Assembly: GCF_023283925.1 (NCBI RefSeq)
Contig: NZ_JAKIKX010000001.1
Span: 1,050,454 to 1,114,453, forward strand
Origin: Shewanella marisflavi
GTDB lineage: Bacteria; Pseudomonadota; Gammaproteobacteria; Enterobacterales; Shewanellaceae
Direction: 5' to 3'
Length of the DNA stretch: 64,000 bases
The position numbers were made by a program, and so were the translations under genes. The notes under the pieces are model-generated. The model was not told the origin of the DNA. It saw only the letters and a list, made by a program, of their open reading frames with translations, and searched no databases. Shown piece after piece: positions 29,001-37,827 of the stretch (the stretch's first letter is position 1; every line of letters begins with the position of its first letter).

Positions 29001-29081
29001 GTATTGCTTGAACCTGCGCCAAATACTCTTATATCAGCTTTGCTTCCAATATTATCAAAGTCTGAGTTACTTAATGCTATA
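28964..29081 (-). pseudogene. C-terminal remnant of a paralogue of the GYWKNH secreted protein
   Basis: Read on the minus strand, the last 30 or so codons give DFDNIGSKADIRVFGAGSSN then TAFNEDNHCDSE and a stop, parallel to the end of the intact gene at 31089 (DFNDVVSKADRSEYSAF ... TAFNEDNHCDSE). The last 12 residues are identical while the rest diverges. No upstream part survives; the AbiE region begins there. Confidence 0.7.
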
Positions 29082-29173
29082 CATTAGGGTACATCAAGTT
29101 GTCGTAAAGGTATCCAAAATAATACCTTATTGCCTACTAATTGTTGGTGGTGTACTATTAATATAAAGTAACT

Positions 29174-29184
29174 CCGATAATCGG
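29174..29184. promoter_or_regulatory. Palindrome in front of the AbiEi gene
   Basis: CCGAT A ATCGG, five bases before the ATG. AbiEi antitoxins repress their own operon by binding inverted repeats near the promoter; this small palindrome is a candidate site, with no further proof. Confidence 0.35.
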
Positions 29185-29189
29185 GACAG

Positions 29190-29726
29190 ATGATGAAAAT
29201 TGATGGCGCGATTAATAAACTAGACAAATTCGATAAGAAAGGTATACACGTTTTTACTAAGCGAGATCTGCGTCGTCTGTTTTTTGAAGATACGGACACA
29301 GGCTTTAAACAGAGCGTCACTCGCCTCGTAAGACGCAATATTTTGGAACAACCCGTGAAAGGGGTTTACGTTTATGTGCTTAGCAAGAACAAAGGGCGCC
29401 GAATGATTGAGATGATCGCGAGTGCTCTTCGGAAGTACGATTACAACTACGTTTCTCTTGAATCAGCGTTGTCGCAATACGGAGCTATTTCACAAATTCC
29501 AATTGACCGTATCACTATCATGACTACTGGAAGAAAGGGCATTTTCAAAACGCCTTACGGTGTTATTGAGTTTACTCACACTAAGCGAGATCCGCTGGAT
29601 ATCATCGATAACACGATCAAAACTGATCACCCGTTGAGAATCGCGACGCCTGAAGCTGCGTTTAGGGACTTGAAGAGGGTAGGACGAAATATAAATATGG
29701 TGGATAGGAGAGTACTTAATGAATGA
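29190..29726 (+). CDS. AbiEi-type antitoxin, transcriptional repressor
   Basis: A 178-residue protein of the AbiEi family, antitoxin of a type IV toxin-antitoxin pair that also gives abortive phage resistance. The N-terminal winged-helix part (KKGIHVFTKRDLRRLFF ... VTRLVRRNILEQPVKGVYVY) is followed by the AbiEi C-terminal domain with YVSLESALSQYGAISQIP and RIATPEAAFRDL. The reading frame overlaps the toxin gene by eight bases, as is usual for this pair. The pair is bracketed by the 420-bp direct repeats. Confidence 0.88.
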   Translation: MMKIDGAINKLDKFDKKGIHVFTKRDLRRLFFEDTDTGFKQSVTRLVRRNILEQPVKGVYVYVLSKNKGRRMIEMIASALRKYDYNYVSLESALSQYGAISQIPIDRITIMTTGRKGIFKTPYGVIEFTHTKRDPLDIIDNTIKTDHPLRIATPEAAFRDLKRVGRNINMVDRRVLNE

Positions 29727-30630
29727 AAGTTTTTCGGCTTTAGTTCACCGAATTATGGAACAAGGCAATTTGTCTCAGATGCAACCAGTAGTCGAAAAAG
29801 AGCTGTTGCATTACGACATCATTTACTGCCTGGAGAAGAAAGGACTATTAGATGACTTGGTATTCCAGGGCGGGACATCTTTGCGTCTTTGTCGCGGTGG
29901 TAGTCGATTCAGTGAAGATTTAGACTTTGCGGGTGGCGTAGATTTTTCTGCGGATAAGCTTAAAGAAATCAAGACTTGTATCGAAGAGTACATTGGTAAG
30001 CGGTACGGACTTGAGGTTACCGTTAAAGAGCCTTCAACATTGAAGGAGCTTCCAGAGTATGCAGAGTTGCGTGTAGATAAATGGCAAGTCGTAGTGGTGA
30101 CTGCACCAGGTCGAAAGGAATTGCCGAAGCAAAAGATTAAACTAGAGATTGCGAATGTTCCTGCTCATCAACCTGAGCCAGTTGCGCTAAATATTAACTA
30201 CGAGTTTTTGCCCGAGGGCTACGCTCAAACTATCGTTGTAGCGGAGAGTATAAATGAGGTGTTTGCAGACAAAATTATCTCGTTACCAGCCACTCAAAAC
30301 TACGTGCGCTATCGTGATATATGGGATTTAGTTTGGTTGACTCAACATAACGCTAAGTTCGATGAAGATTTGGTGCGACGTAAGATTGAGGATTACCGAC
30401 TTGACAATTACCAAGCGATGTTAGACCGGGTTCTGGAACGTATCCCATCGATGATTGGTGATGCAGCTTTCAAAGAACAAATGGTTCGATTTTTACCGAC
30501 TGACATCGTAGAAAGAACTTTGGAGTCATCGAAGTTCATTCAGTATCTTGAAGCAACGCTGATCAGTTTATTCAAGGATGTTAAGTCAACGTTGTTCGAA
30601 GCAAGACAAGAGTTCGAATTTAAGATGTAG
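29719..30630 (+). CDS. AbiEii-type nucleotidyltransferase toxin
   Basis: A 303-residue AbiEii/AbiGii-family toxin. The nucleotidyltransferase motif is clear: LVFQGGTSLRLCRGGSRFSE followed by DLDFAGG (G-G-T-x-L and S-E-D-L-D), then IKLEIANVP with the third acidic position and a helical C-terminus with ADKIISLPATQNYVRYRDIWDL. Members modify RNA, for instance tRNA acceptor ends, and block translation. It is coupled to the antitoxin upstream. A long inverted repeat directly behind it should end the transcript. Confidence 0.9.
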   Translation: MNESFSALVHRIMEQGNLSQMQPVVEKELLHYDIIYCLEKKGLLDDLVFQGGTSLRLCRGGSRFSEDLDFAGGVDFSADKLKEIKTCIEEYIGKRYGLEVTVKEPSTLKELPEYAELRVDKWQVVVVTAPGRKELPKQKIKLEIANVPAHQPEPVALNINYEFLPEGYAQTIVVAESINEVFADKIISLPATQNYVRYRDIWDLVWLTQHNAKFDEDLVRRKIEDYRLDNYQAMLDRVLERIPSMIGDAAFKEQMVRFLPTDIVERTLESSKFIQYLEATLISLFKDVKSTLFEARQEFEFKM

Positions 30631-30644
30631 CGCTGCAGCATTTA

Positions 30645-30686
30645 AGTACTCACAAAGATATCTAAAAAGATACCTTTGTGAGTACT
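30645..30686 (+). terminator. 18-bp inverted repeat behind the AbiE operon
   Basis: AGTACTCACAAAGATATC (30645-30662), loop TAAAAA, GATACCTTTGTGAGTACT (30669-30686); 17 of 18 positions pair. A short TTTG follows. It ends the AbiE transcript or marks the right end of the inserted segment, 17 bases before the repeat starts. Confidence 0.65.
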
Positions 30687-30702
30687 TTGTACCTATGATC
30701 AT

Positions 30703-30901
30703 CGCGCTCCAAAGGGCTCTACAAAAAGGCCCGAGCAGGGGAGATCAAACACTTTACCGGTATAGACTCAGCCTACGAGGCGCCCGGTTCGCCAGAGGTG
30801 CATGTCAATACCGCCGAGCAGTCGGTGCAGCAGTGCGCCGAGCAGGTAGTGGATTATCTATCCGAGCAGGGTCTGCTGAGCGCGGTTGTTACAGAGCTAT
30901 A
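30703..30901 (+). pseudogene. cysC 3' fragment
   Basis: After a one-base deletion the sequence reads [20 protein letters not shown] and on to [14 protein letters not shown] and a stop, the last 60 or so residues of CysC, with a few changes (for example APGSPEV for APLSPEV). There is no start or kinase core. It is part of the right repeat. Confidence 0.85.
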
Positions 30902-31123
30902 GCGTCCTAATACCGATTAACCAAGAGTCCAACTCCTACTCCGTATAAGAGTATGAACCTTATAACCTTTTCCTAGCTAAAAGTTTTATAGTGTAGTAGC
31001 GGATATTCATAATGCTGTTTTCACCTCTACTCAAAGCGAAAAAACGGTCTTCTGTTGCCAGAAGACCGTGCCAACATGCTAATAATGTTTATTCACTATC
31101 GCAGTGATTGTCCTCATTGAATG
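30703..31123 (+). repeat. Right copy of the ~420-bp direct repeat around the AbiE genes
   Basis: Starts at CGCG-TCCAAAGGG within cysC sequence and runs to GTCCTCATTGAATGC in the end of the reverse gene. Compared with 28577-29000 it has one deleted base near its left end and several substitutions. A second bidirectional terminator (stem ACGGTCTTCTG/CAGAAGACCGT) lies at about 31045-31070. Confidence 0.85.
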
Positions 31124-32228
31124 CTGTGACGGCTTGAATAAATGCCGAATACTCTGATCTATCCGCTTTGCTTACTACATCATTAAAGTCTTTCTCGAAT
31201 AAGAAAGCTTCAGCGTCATTAAGTAACTGTACTGTGTAAGAATTATTTGTATTGAGTTTAGCCGCTATCAACTGGGCATAGAGCATGCTGTAGGTTTTAC
31301 CTTTAGCACTCCAAAGTGATCCATTATAGGGTTTATCACCTTCCTCTTTATCACCGAAACGGCCAATGATTTCATCGATTAGCAAGCCGTTAATGGTAAC
31401 CGTGGCGCCATTCCAAGCGTGGTTCTTCCAATATCCAATCGTTTTACTGCACATGACTAATGGGCCTGTAGTCATGTCACCATAAAGGTGATCAAATGGC
31501 AGATCATCTTTGTACATTGGATAATTACCGTTAGCTACGGCAGAAGCGTCAACGACGCTTAACTCTCTAATAGCGTTACCTATACCGTTTGAGCCTAAAA
31601 GGTTGCCCAGGCCTCCAGCACGAAATGCCAGCCCCGTGTAGCGGTCAGAAACAGGACCGATAAGTTCTACGCCTACTGTTTCTGAGGGAGGAATGGGAAG
31701 GGTAAGCTCGAAAAGACCATTCTGGTTGACCATATACAGTGTGCCGTATTGATCAAATGCGATATCACCACCATTACCTACGGTTAATATCCCGACTAAA
31801 GTAGCCTCTGCTGTAGACTTGTTTATTGAATAGAGTCCGCCTGTAGTCTTATTGGTAACATATAGCGTCCCATCTGGAGATACGGCAGCTTGATCAGAGT
31901 CTCCTGAAAAGTTCGCTAGTGAGCCTATTAGATCTACTGTAGCGGTGGCGACTTCATATTTAATGAGGGAATTGTTATCGATTAACCATATGATACTGCC
32001 GTCTTGTTCTGCGGCGAGTGAATCGACATGGTTGAAATCAACGATGCCGTCTGGCAACAACGACAGGTTTGCGTGCCCACTAACTGAGTCTATATCAACG
32101 CGATATAAGGCTGATTTTCCATCAGCAGGTCCCATGGTATCTGAAAGATAAATAACATCATTCACTGCGAGTGCGGAAAGCGAGAAACTCGCAATTACTG
32201 ACGCTAGTAACACATTACTCTTTTTCAT
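31089..32228 (-). CDS. Exported protein with beta-propeller-like repeats and GYWKNH motif
   Basis: A 379-residue protein with signal peptide MKKSNVLLASVIASFSLSALA. Residues 25-240 carry strand-rich repeats of the kind IYLSD..., GSIIWLIDNN, DGTLYVTNKTTGGLYSINK, YGTLYMVNQNGLFEL, suggesting a beta-propeller. The C-terminal part has MCSKTIGYWKNHAWNG, a motif seen at the ends of various secreted bacterial proteins whose role is not established, and ends in NEDNHCDSE. No sorting signal was seen. A truncated paralogue end lies beyond the AbiE genes. Confidence 0.7.
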   Translation of the reverse strand: MKKSNVLLASVIASFSLSALAVNDVIYLSDTMGPADGKSALYRVDIDSVSGHANLSLLPDGIVDFNHVDSLAAEQDGSIIWLIDNNSLIKYEVATATVDLIGSLANFSGDSDQAAVSPDGTLYVTNKTTGGLYSINKSTAEATLVGILTVGNGGDIAFDQYGTLYMVNQNGLFELTLPIPPSETVGVELIGPVSDRYTGLAFRAGGLGNLLGSNGIGNAIRELSVVDASAVANGNYPMYKDDLPFDHLYGDMTTGPLVMCSKTIGYWKNHAWNGATVTINGLLIDEIIGRFGDKEEGDKPYNGSLWSAKGKTYSMLYAQLIAAKLNTNNSYTVQLLNDAEAFLFEKDFNDVVSKADRSEYSAFIQAVTAFNEDNHCDSE

Positions 32229-32710
32229 TTCTTTAGCTCCTTGCTTGTCCGAAAGCTATCGGTGCATATTACGCCGATAAAAAACGGGCTCCGTTATAAT
32301 GTAGTTAACGGTAACCCGGCTATCTCGAACTTGGAGGAGACCCGTGGTTTTGCGTCTCTGTATTGCTACAGGTTTGCCTTTTCGTCCATAAGGTATAGCA
32401 GCAATTTGAACAAGTGCAATTTGTTTAGGATGGCTAAAAAGCGATAGCAGATGGTTGAGACCGAAATTACTCGACTGCTATCAGAAAGATATAGGTGCGC
32501 TAACTCTACTGGCGGCATCTCATTATATTGCCAACCATCCCCAACCAAGCTTCAGTTAAACTGCTATAGCCACAGCTGAAACGGTCATATCTTTTGTGTA
32601 AGTGGCAGTTGCTCAGCGTGATACATGATTAAATCGCTTATAGCATTATTAATAGCATCAGAGGCATGCCAATGGGGCAGTCACCACAATGCAATTGATT
32701 TTACAGATGC
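32229..32710. other. Intergenic region with IS256-end relic
   Basis: No intact gene. At 32589-32626 the sequence matches the complement of the end of the IS256 transposase at 20 kb (18 identical bases, then a second match at the same distance). The rest is AT-rich and unassigned; an open frame at 32241-32447 has no protein-like features. Confidence 0.5.
32580..32700 (-). pseudogene. Remnant of an IS256-type transposase 3' end
   Basis: On the minus strand a frame reads DLIMYHAEQLPLTQKI and a stop, similar in layout to the end of IS256-type transposases. ATCTTTTGTGTAAGTGGC (32589-32606) is the exact complement of 20131-20148. Upstream coding sequence is lost. Confidence 0.4.
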
Positions 32711-33649
32711 TTAGGGTTCTTTTATCTCGATACAGGCCTGATTGCGCCCGAGGCTTTTGGCACGGTAAAGTAGCTTGTCTGCCTCCCCAAGCAATGTCTC
32801 TTTGCTTTGGTAGTCATTGAGCCAAATCATTCCGCCAATACTCACTGTCAAAAAGCCGCTGGCCGATGCGGCGTGGTTAATCGCAAGCTTGGCGATGGCC
32901 TTTTGAATCCGCGCTATAACGTTTTCTACTCCGGCTCTTTGGGTATCGGGGAGCACTATCACAAACTCTTCGCCGCCATAGCGCGCCACTAAATCCGCAG
33001 GTCGTCGACAGCTTTCTCCCAAAGCCTGTGCCACTGAGCATAGCGCCTCATCTCCCATTTGATGTCCGAAGTTATCGTTGTATTGTTTGAAGTAGTCGAT
33101 GTCCACCATCAGTACACAAATTGCGCTGGACTGGCGTTGTGCCAGGATCAGCTGGGTTTCAATATATTGGTCAAAGAAATGGCGATTCTTCACACCGGTT
33201 AGGCCGTCTAGAAAGGCAAGCCGACGTAATAAATCGCTCTGCCGCTTGAGCATCAAGTGGGCCTTGATACGGTTTTTCAAAGTATTGGCGTTAAATGGCT
33301 TGGCGATAAAGTCGACTCCACCGGCTTCCCAGCAGGCATTTTCGTCATTTTGCCCCTGCAGACCGGTGATAAAGATAACCGGGATATTTGTGAGGTTAGG
33401 ATGCTGTTTCATCAATTTACAGGTAGCCAGACCATCCTGTTCGGGCATCATGACGTCCATCAATACTAGGTCTGGCAGCATCTCAAGGCATATTTCAATG
33501 GCTCGGCGACCAGAGGTGGCCATTAGCACCTGGTATTGGTTTTTGATAATGTGATTAACTATCTGAATGTTGGATGGTTTATCGTCAACGATCAGTATCT
33601 TAGCAGAGCTATCTTCGGAGTCGTTAAATGGCTGTTCCTGATTCATCAT
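32711..33649 (-). CDS. Response regulator with GGDEF domain (diguanylate cyclase)
   Basis: A 312-residue two-domain protein. The receiver domain (about 15-135) has KILIVDD, phospho-acceptor Asp in LVLMDVMMPEQDG and Lys in FIAKPF; the GGDEF domain (about 150-310) has the active motif RYGGEEFVIVLP. It should make cyclic di-GMP on phosphorylation. Its start overlaps the end of the hybrid kinase gene (ATGA), so the kinase is its likely partner through the Hpt domain. Confidence 0.92.
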   Translation of the reverse strand: MMNQEQPFNDSEDSSAKILIVDDKPSNIQIVNHIIKNQYQVLMATSGRRAIEICLEMLPDLVLMDVMMPEQDGLATCKLMKQHPNLTNIPVIFITGLQGQNDENACWEAGGVDFIAKPFNANTLKNRIKAHLMLKRQSDLLRRLAFLDGLTGVKNRHFFDQYIETQLILAQRQSSAICVLMVDIDYFKQYNDNFGHQMGDEALCSVAQALGESCRRPADLVARYGGEEFVIVLPDTQRAGVENVIARIQKAIAKLAINHAASASGFLTVSIGGMIWLNDYQSKETLLGEADKLLYRAKSLGRNQACIEIKEP

Positions 33650-36600
33650 CCTATTTCCTCTACTCCTTGGAAGGCCGCCAGTAACACAAGTGATTGATTA
33701 AAATCCAAGCTATTAGCGGCATTCATTATTTTTTTTGTCAGCGCAGCATCCTGTTGTGCAAGTGATCCGCGCAGACTTTCAAGTAAATCCAGCGCTGCCA
33801 TGTCAGATTGACTCAATAGCTGCTTTAACACATTGAGTTGTGCCGCCAGCTCTGCATTAGGTATTGAGGTGTGTGTTGTGACCTCAGGCTTTTGGGCGTG
33901 TGTCGAAAGTAACTGTTGCAATTGTTCCAGTTGTAAAATAGTCTCAGCGAGCGCTCTGACCACATCTCCATCGGGGGACACGTTCTGTTCACCTTCCTGA
34001 CGGCTGCTGTCTTCGGCTTGCTTTAAGAGCTGAGCTAACGCTGTAAACCCACAGCTGGCTGCTCCACTTTTGAGGCTATGGTACTGAATTATAGCGTCTT
34101 TAATCGGTAACTGATGTAAGGATAGTCTAGTTTGTGTATGGCGAATATCCAGCAAAAATTGATTTATCACCTCGGTAAATAAAGCACGGTCGCCCAAACG
34201 CTTGCAGGCATATTTTAGATCTAGGCCATTGGCCTGTGAAAAGTGTATGACGGCTTTCGGCAATGCATCTTTCGGCAACTGAAACGGCTCGGCAGTGTCT
34301 AACGTTCCATCGTTCGTGTCCATTAAGGATGTCGTACTAATATGCTTCTCTTTTCCTGAAGAGCCATTTGGCATGCTCAGGTACTGGTGCAGTTGCTCCG
34401 CTACTCGTTCTATCTCAAAAGGTTTAGAAATATGATCATTCATGCCAGCATCTCGGCAAGCCTGCTTATCTTCCGGCATGGCGTTAGCTGTCATGGCGAT
34501 AATAGGTAAGTCGGTCAGCTTGAGTGCTGTGCGAATATTTCGGGTAGTTTCGTAACCGTCCATTCCAGGCATCTGGATATCCATAAGTACCAAATCAAAC
34601 TGTTGCCGAGTGAGGATTTCCAATGCCTGAAAACCATCAAAGGCCTCGGTGACATCGGCGCCAAGCTGACTCAACAGACTGGAGGCAACTAAGCGATTGG
34701 TGGCATTGTCTTCTACCAATAGCAACCGCCTGCCAACCAGACTGGGTGCCAATGGCAGGTGAGGTAACATATCCAAACAATCGTCGCTGTGATTGTCCAA
34801 TACTCTTTGTAGGCAGACGCTCAACATATCACGGGTAACAGGTTTAATCAGAGTGGCATCAAACTCTTCTTCGCTGTGTTTAAGTTGCTCTTCTAGTACG
34901 GTTTGGCTATAAGCTGTCACAATTATGATGCCGGGCTGTTTGGCTAACGACTCTAGTCGTCTTATCTGTGACGCCAGCGTTAGCCCGTCCAACCCCGGCA
35001 TCTGCCAATCAAGTAGCAAGACGTCAAAGGATTCCGGCGCCAGATCCTCGATGGCCTTCATGGCGGTTAAACCATTGTCGAGCGCAGTAACTTCGCAACC
35101 CATATTCTGCAGCAATTCTTTGATCACCAAGCGAGAAGTATCGTTATCTTCCACCAGTAATACTTTCACACCGCGAAAGCGGCTATCCTGACTAATGGAA
35201 GTATTGTTAAATCTTAGTTGTACGTCGATGAAAAAGGTACTGCCTACTCCAGGGCTACTGGTGACACGGATGTCACCACACATCAAGTACACCAGTTCAC
35301 GGGTAATGGCAAGACCAAGCCCCGAGCCTCCGAAGCGCCTTGAAATTGATGAGTCTGCCTGAGAAAAACCCTTGAAAATGATTGCTTGCTGAGGGTCTGT
35401 CATACCAATTCCAGAGTCCTCGATTTCAATGTGTAAGTGACAAATGCCAGTCGGGTCAAGGTTGGCATCGATACGAATGATAATGTTACCCGTTTCGGTA
35501 AACTTAATAGCGTTGCTGGTGACGTTAAGTAAAATTTGCCTTAGTCTAAGACTGTCGCCAATCAGCTGGTCTGGCACAGACGGAGCAACCTGATATACCA
35601 ATTCGATATCTTTTTCCTGCGCCTGTGAAGAAAGAATACTGCTCATTTCCCCCAGCAACTGTTGTAATGAAAAGTCTTGTTGCTCGAGTTCTATGCGGCC
35701 AGCTTCAATTTTGGAAAAGTCCAGAATGTCGTTTAATAGCGCCAACAGCGATTTGGCCGCTTGTTGGGTCTTTTGCAAATAGTCCCTAGAGCGGGGGGGC
35801 AGATCGGTTTGCAGCGTCATTTGTAACAGCCCAAGCACGGCATTCATGGGGGTACGAATTTCGTGGCTCATATTGGCCAGAAATTCTGATTTGGCCTGAC
35901 TGGCTCGCAGCGCTTGTTCACGGGCATCAGCCAGCTCTTGCTCACGCTTCAGCTGGTCGGTTAGGTCGTAGGCAATCCCTAAATATCCCATGATGTCCTT
36001 GTCTTCACCGTATAGGGTGGTCACACTTAGTTTGACCGTAATATGGGTGCCAATTTTACTGACATAGGTCCAATTATTGGTGTCGACTTTGCCAATTCTC
36101 GCCTTGACGATAAAGGCATCAAAACCAGGCTCAACAAGGGTGCCCAATTCCTGAGAGAGCTGTGCCGCCCTACGTACCACTTCTTCTTCCAAATGGAAAA
36201 TAGCTGGTGTCTGGAGTCCAATCATTTCCTTGGCACTGTAGCCAAGAAGTCGTTCGGCAGACGGATTAAACACGGTGATCATTCCATCGGGATCTGTGGC
36301 AATAATCGCGTAGGCTGCGGCGTCCAATATAGTTCGCTGCAATATGCCCATTTTTTCAAGCTGTGAAGTGCGCTCATGAACCAGTTGTTCAAGCTTGGCT
36401 TTAGCACTGAGTAAGGCTTTTTCTTCGGCGCTAGCCAGATCACGACGATGTTGTAAAACTGCTGCCCGGCGCATCCATGCAAGTTGGCCGGTGTATACTA
36501 GTACGGCAATCAAGAGGCTGACCAACCAGGAATTGATTAAGGAAGAGGAAGGTTCAGGCAAGCCCATTTGCTCTAGGAAAGTGGGATTCGGTGACAACCT

Positions 36601-37482
36601 TAAATGCCAGTCTCGCCCGAAAAGAGCGATATAGGCGTCTACTTGATATTGGGTTAGGGCTTCTTCATGGGCACCGCGCTGAAAAAATTGCTGGGTCGTT
36701 CCTTTGGTCACATCATTAATCGTTAATGTCAGATGTTCTTCCAAGCCTGAAATGGAGTTGAGTACCTCGTCAATGAGAATGGGAGCGTAGCTCCAGCCAA
36801 TAAGGTTGGCCAAACCAAGATCTTTGGGAGCTTCAGGAGCAGCGGTTCGATAGATCGGCATTAGTATCAAAAAGCCCTGCAGACTTTTCTGAGTCGCCTG
36901 TACGAGTGTAATGGGGCCAGTTAGAGTAACGCTGTTTTCCCGTGCCGAACGCAGGGCGGCCTGACGACGGTTCTGCTCTGAGCCAATGTCTAGGCCAACC
37001 GCCTGCCTGTTACGGGATTCAGGCTCTATAAAACGGATAATAAAGAGGTCATCTTTGTGGGGACTAAGCTGACGAAGTTCAAAGCGTCTATCGGGGCGTT
37101 CTCTAGCACTGGTATCAAGAAACGTATCTAATGCCGAAACCGGTACATACTGAATAAAACCAAAACCGCGAGCCCCAGGAAACTCATAGCTGTAGTCTCG
37201 GCTTTGGGTGTACATCTGCATGCGAGTATAGTCAAATTTATCAACACCATAAGTGAGCATGGCGCCCCGCACACCTCTGAGGCCGTATTGATAGAGTGAT
37301 ACTTTTTCAGTCACGCCAGTGGTTATCTGTTTCAGCCTTTCCTGCATGACCTCTTGAACACGCTGCTGATTTTCAAGCTGTTGTCGTTCTGCTAATAGGC
37401 TGCCAACCACGTAACCAACGATTAGGATTAAAATGGGCACCCAGAGTGAGAACAATGACTGACGTGATAAAGATGGCTTCAA
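33646..37482 (-). CDS. Hybrid histidine kinase: CHASE, PAS, kinase, two receivers, Hpt
   Basis: A 1278-residue inner-membrane sensor. Order: transmembrane helix (about 10-30), periplasmic CHASE domain, second helix (about 315-335), coiled coil, PAS (about 380-505), HisKA with His540 in SHEIRTPMNA, HATPase with IKFTETGNI and GSGLGLAITREL, receiver 1 with Asp about 825 (LLLDWQMPGLDG), receiver 2 with Asp about 968 (LVLMDIQMPGMDG) and an Hpt domain with His1135 in YHSLKSGAASCGF. All relay residues are present. CHASE domains sense small ligands; this ligand is unknown. The GGDEF regulator overlapping its end is the probable output. Confidence 0.93.
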   Translation of the reverse strand: MKPSLSRQSLFSLWVPILILIVGYVVGSLLAERQQLENQQRVQEVMQERLKQITTGVTEKVSLYQYGLRGVRGAMLTYGVDKFDYTRMQMYTQSRDYSYEFPGARGFGFIQYVPVSALDTFLDTSARERPDRRFELRQLSPHKDDLFIIRFIEPESRNRQAVGLDIGSEQNRRQAALRSARENSVTLTGPITLVQATQKSLQGFLILMPIYRTAAPEAPKDLGLANLIGWSYAPILIDEVLNSISGLEEHLTLTINDVTKGTTQQFFQRGAHEEALTQYQVDAYIALFGRDWHLRLSPNPTFLEQMGLPEPSSSLINSWLVSLLIAVLVYTGQLAWMRRAAVLQHRRDLASAEEKALLSAKAKLEQLVHERTSQLEKMGILQRTILDAAAYAIIATDPDGMITVFNPSAERLLGYSAKEMIGLQTPAIFHLEEEVVRRAAQLSQELGTLVEPGFDAFIVKARIGKVDTNNWTYVSKIGTHITVKLSVTTLYGEDKDIMGYLGIAYDLTDQLKREQELADAREQALRASQAKSEFLANMSHEIRTPMNAVLGLLQMTLQTDLPPRSRDYLQKTQQAAKSLLALLNDILDFSKIEAGRIELEQQDFSLQQLLGEMSSILSSQAQEKDIELVYQVAPSVPDQLIGDSLRLRQILLNVTSNAIKFTETGNIIIRIDANLDPTGICHLHIEIEDSGIGMTDPQQAIIFKGFSQADSSISRRFGGSGLGLAITRELVYLMCGDIRVTSSPGVGSTFFIDVQLRFNNTSISQDSRFRGVKVLLVEDNDTSRLVIKELLQNMGCEVTALDNGLTAMKAIEDLAPESFDVLLLDWQMPGLDGLTLASQIRRLESLAKQPGIIIVTAYSQTVLEEQLKHSEEEFDATLIKPVTRDMLSVCLQRVLDNHSDDCLDMLPHLPLAPSLVGRRLLLVEDNATNRLVASSLLSQLGADVTEAFDGFQALEILTRQQFDLVLMDIQMPGMDGYETTRNIRTALKLTDLPIIAMTANAMPEDKQACRDAGMNDHISKPFEIERVAEQLHQYLSMPNGSSGKEKHISTTSLMDTNDGTLDTAEPFQLPKDALPKAVIHFSQANGLDLKYACKRLGDRALFTEVINQFLLDIRHTQTRLSLHQLPIKDAIIQYHSLKSGAASCGFTALAQLLKQAEDSSRQEGEQNVSPDGDVVRALAETILQLEQLQQLLSTHAQKPEVTTHTSIPNAELAAQLNVLKQLLSQSDMAALDLLESLRGSLAQQDAALTKKIMNAANSLDFNQSLVLLAAFQGVEEIG

Positions 37483-37827
37483 CTAGTGACTCCCTGACAT
37501 GCGTTCCTCTATTCGATGAGGCAGTGAAAAATCGCTGAAAAAACATGAGGTTTAAATAATAGTCCTATTCACAAAACATCGCTACTTTTCTCTTACTTGC
37601 ATTGTGGATTATTAGGTGGACAAACAATGTTCTTAAGTGTGATTTTGCTTGTGTTCCTAAAAACATGGTTTGTAGCAAGGAAGGCGCAAAAGGTGGAAGG
37701 TTTAAGCCCTCCGATGAAGTGTTGAGAGGTCAGAACAAGCTGGCGCGTCCCCTAATCAATAGGTTGGCGCCAGTGTATGGAGGAGGTGGCTCACGGGGAA
37801 AGCCTTAATGCCTGTTGATGCTAAGGC
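37483..37827. other. Intergenic region, nothing assigned
   Basis: Contains the promoter side of the kinase gene at its left end and a small repeat AAGCCTTA/TAAGGCTT (37800-37831) near the end of the Wzi gene, which may act as terminator. A 68-codon open frame at 37602-37808 shows no protein-like character. No riboswitch consensus seen. Confidence 0.4.

Noticed and set aside
30578..30910. 110-codon frame spanning the end of AbiEii and the cysC fragment
   Set aside because: Crosses two features in a third frame; the real content is the cysC remnant in another frame.
37602..37808. 68-codon frame in the gap before the Wzi gene
   Set aside because: No start signals, odd composition, no motif; the region also fails to match a cyclic di-GMP riboswitch consensus that I considered because of the nearby GGDEF gene.
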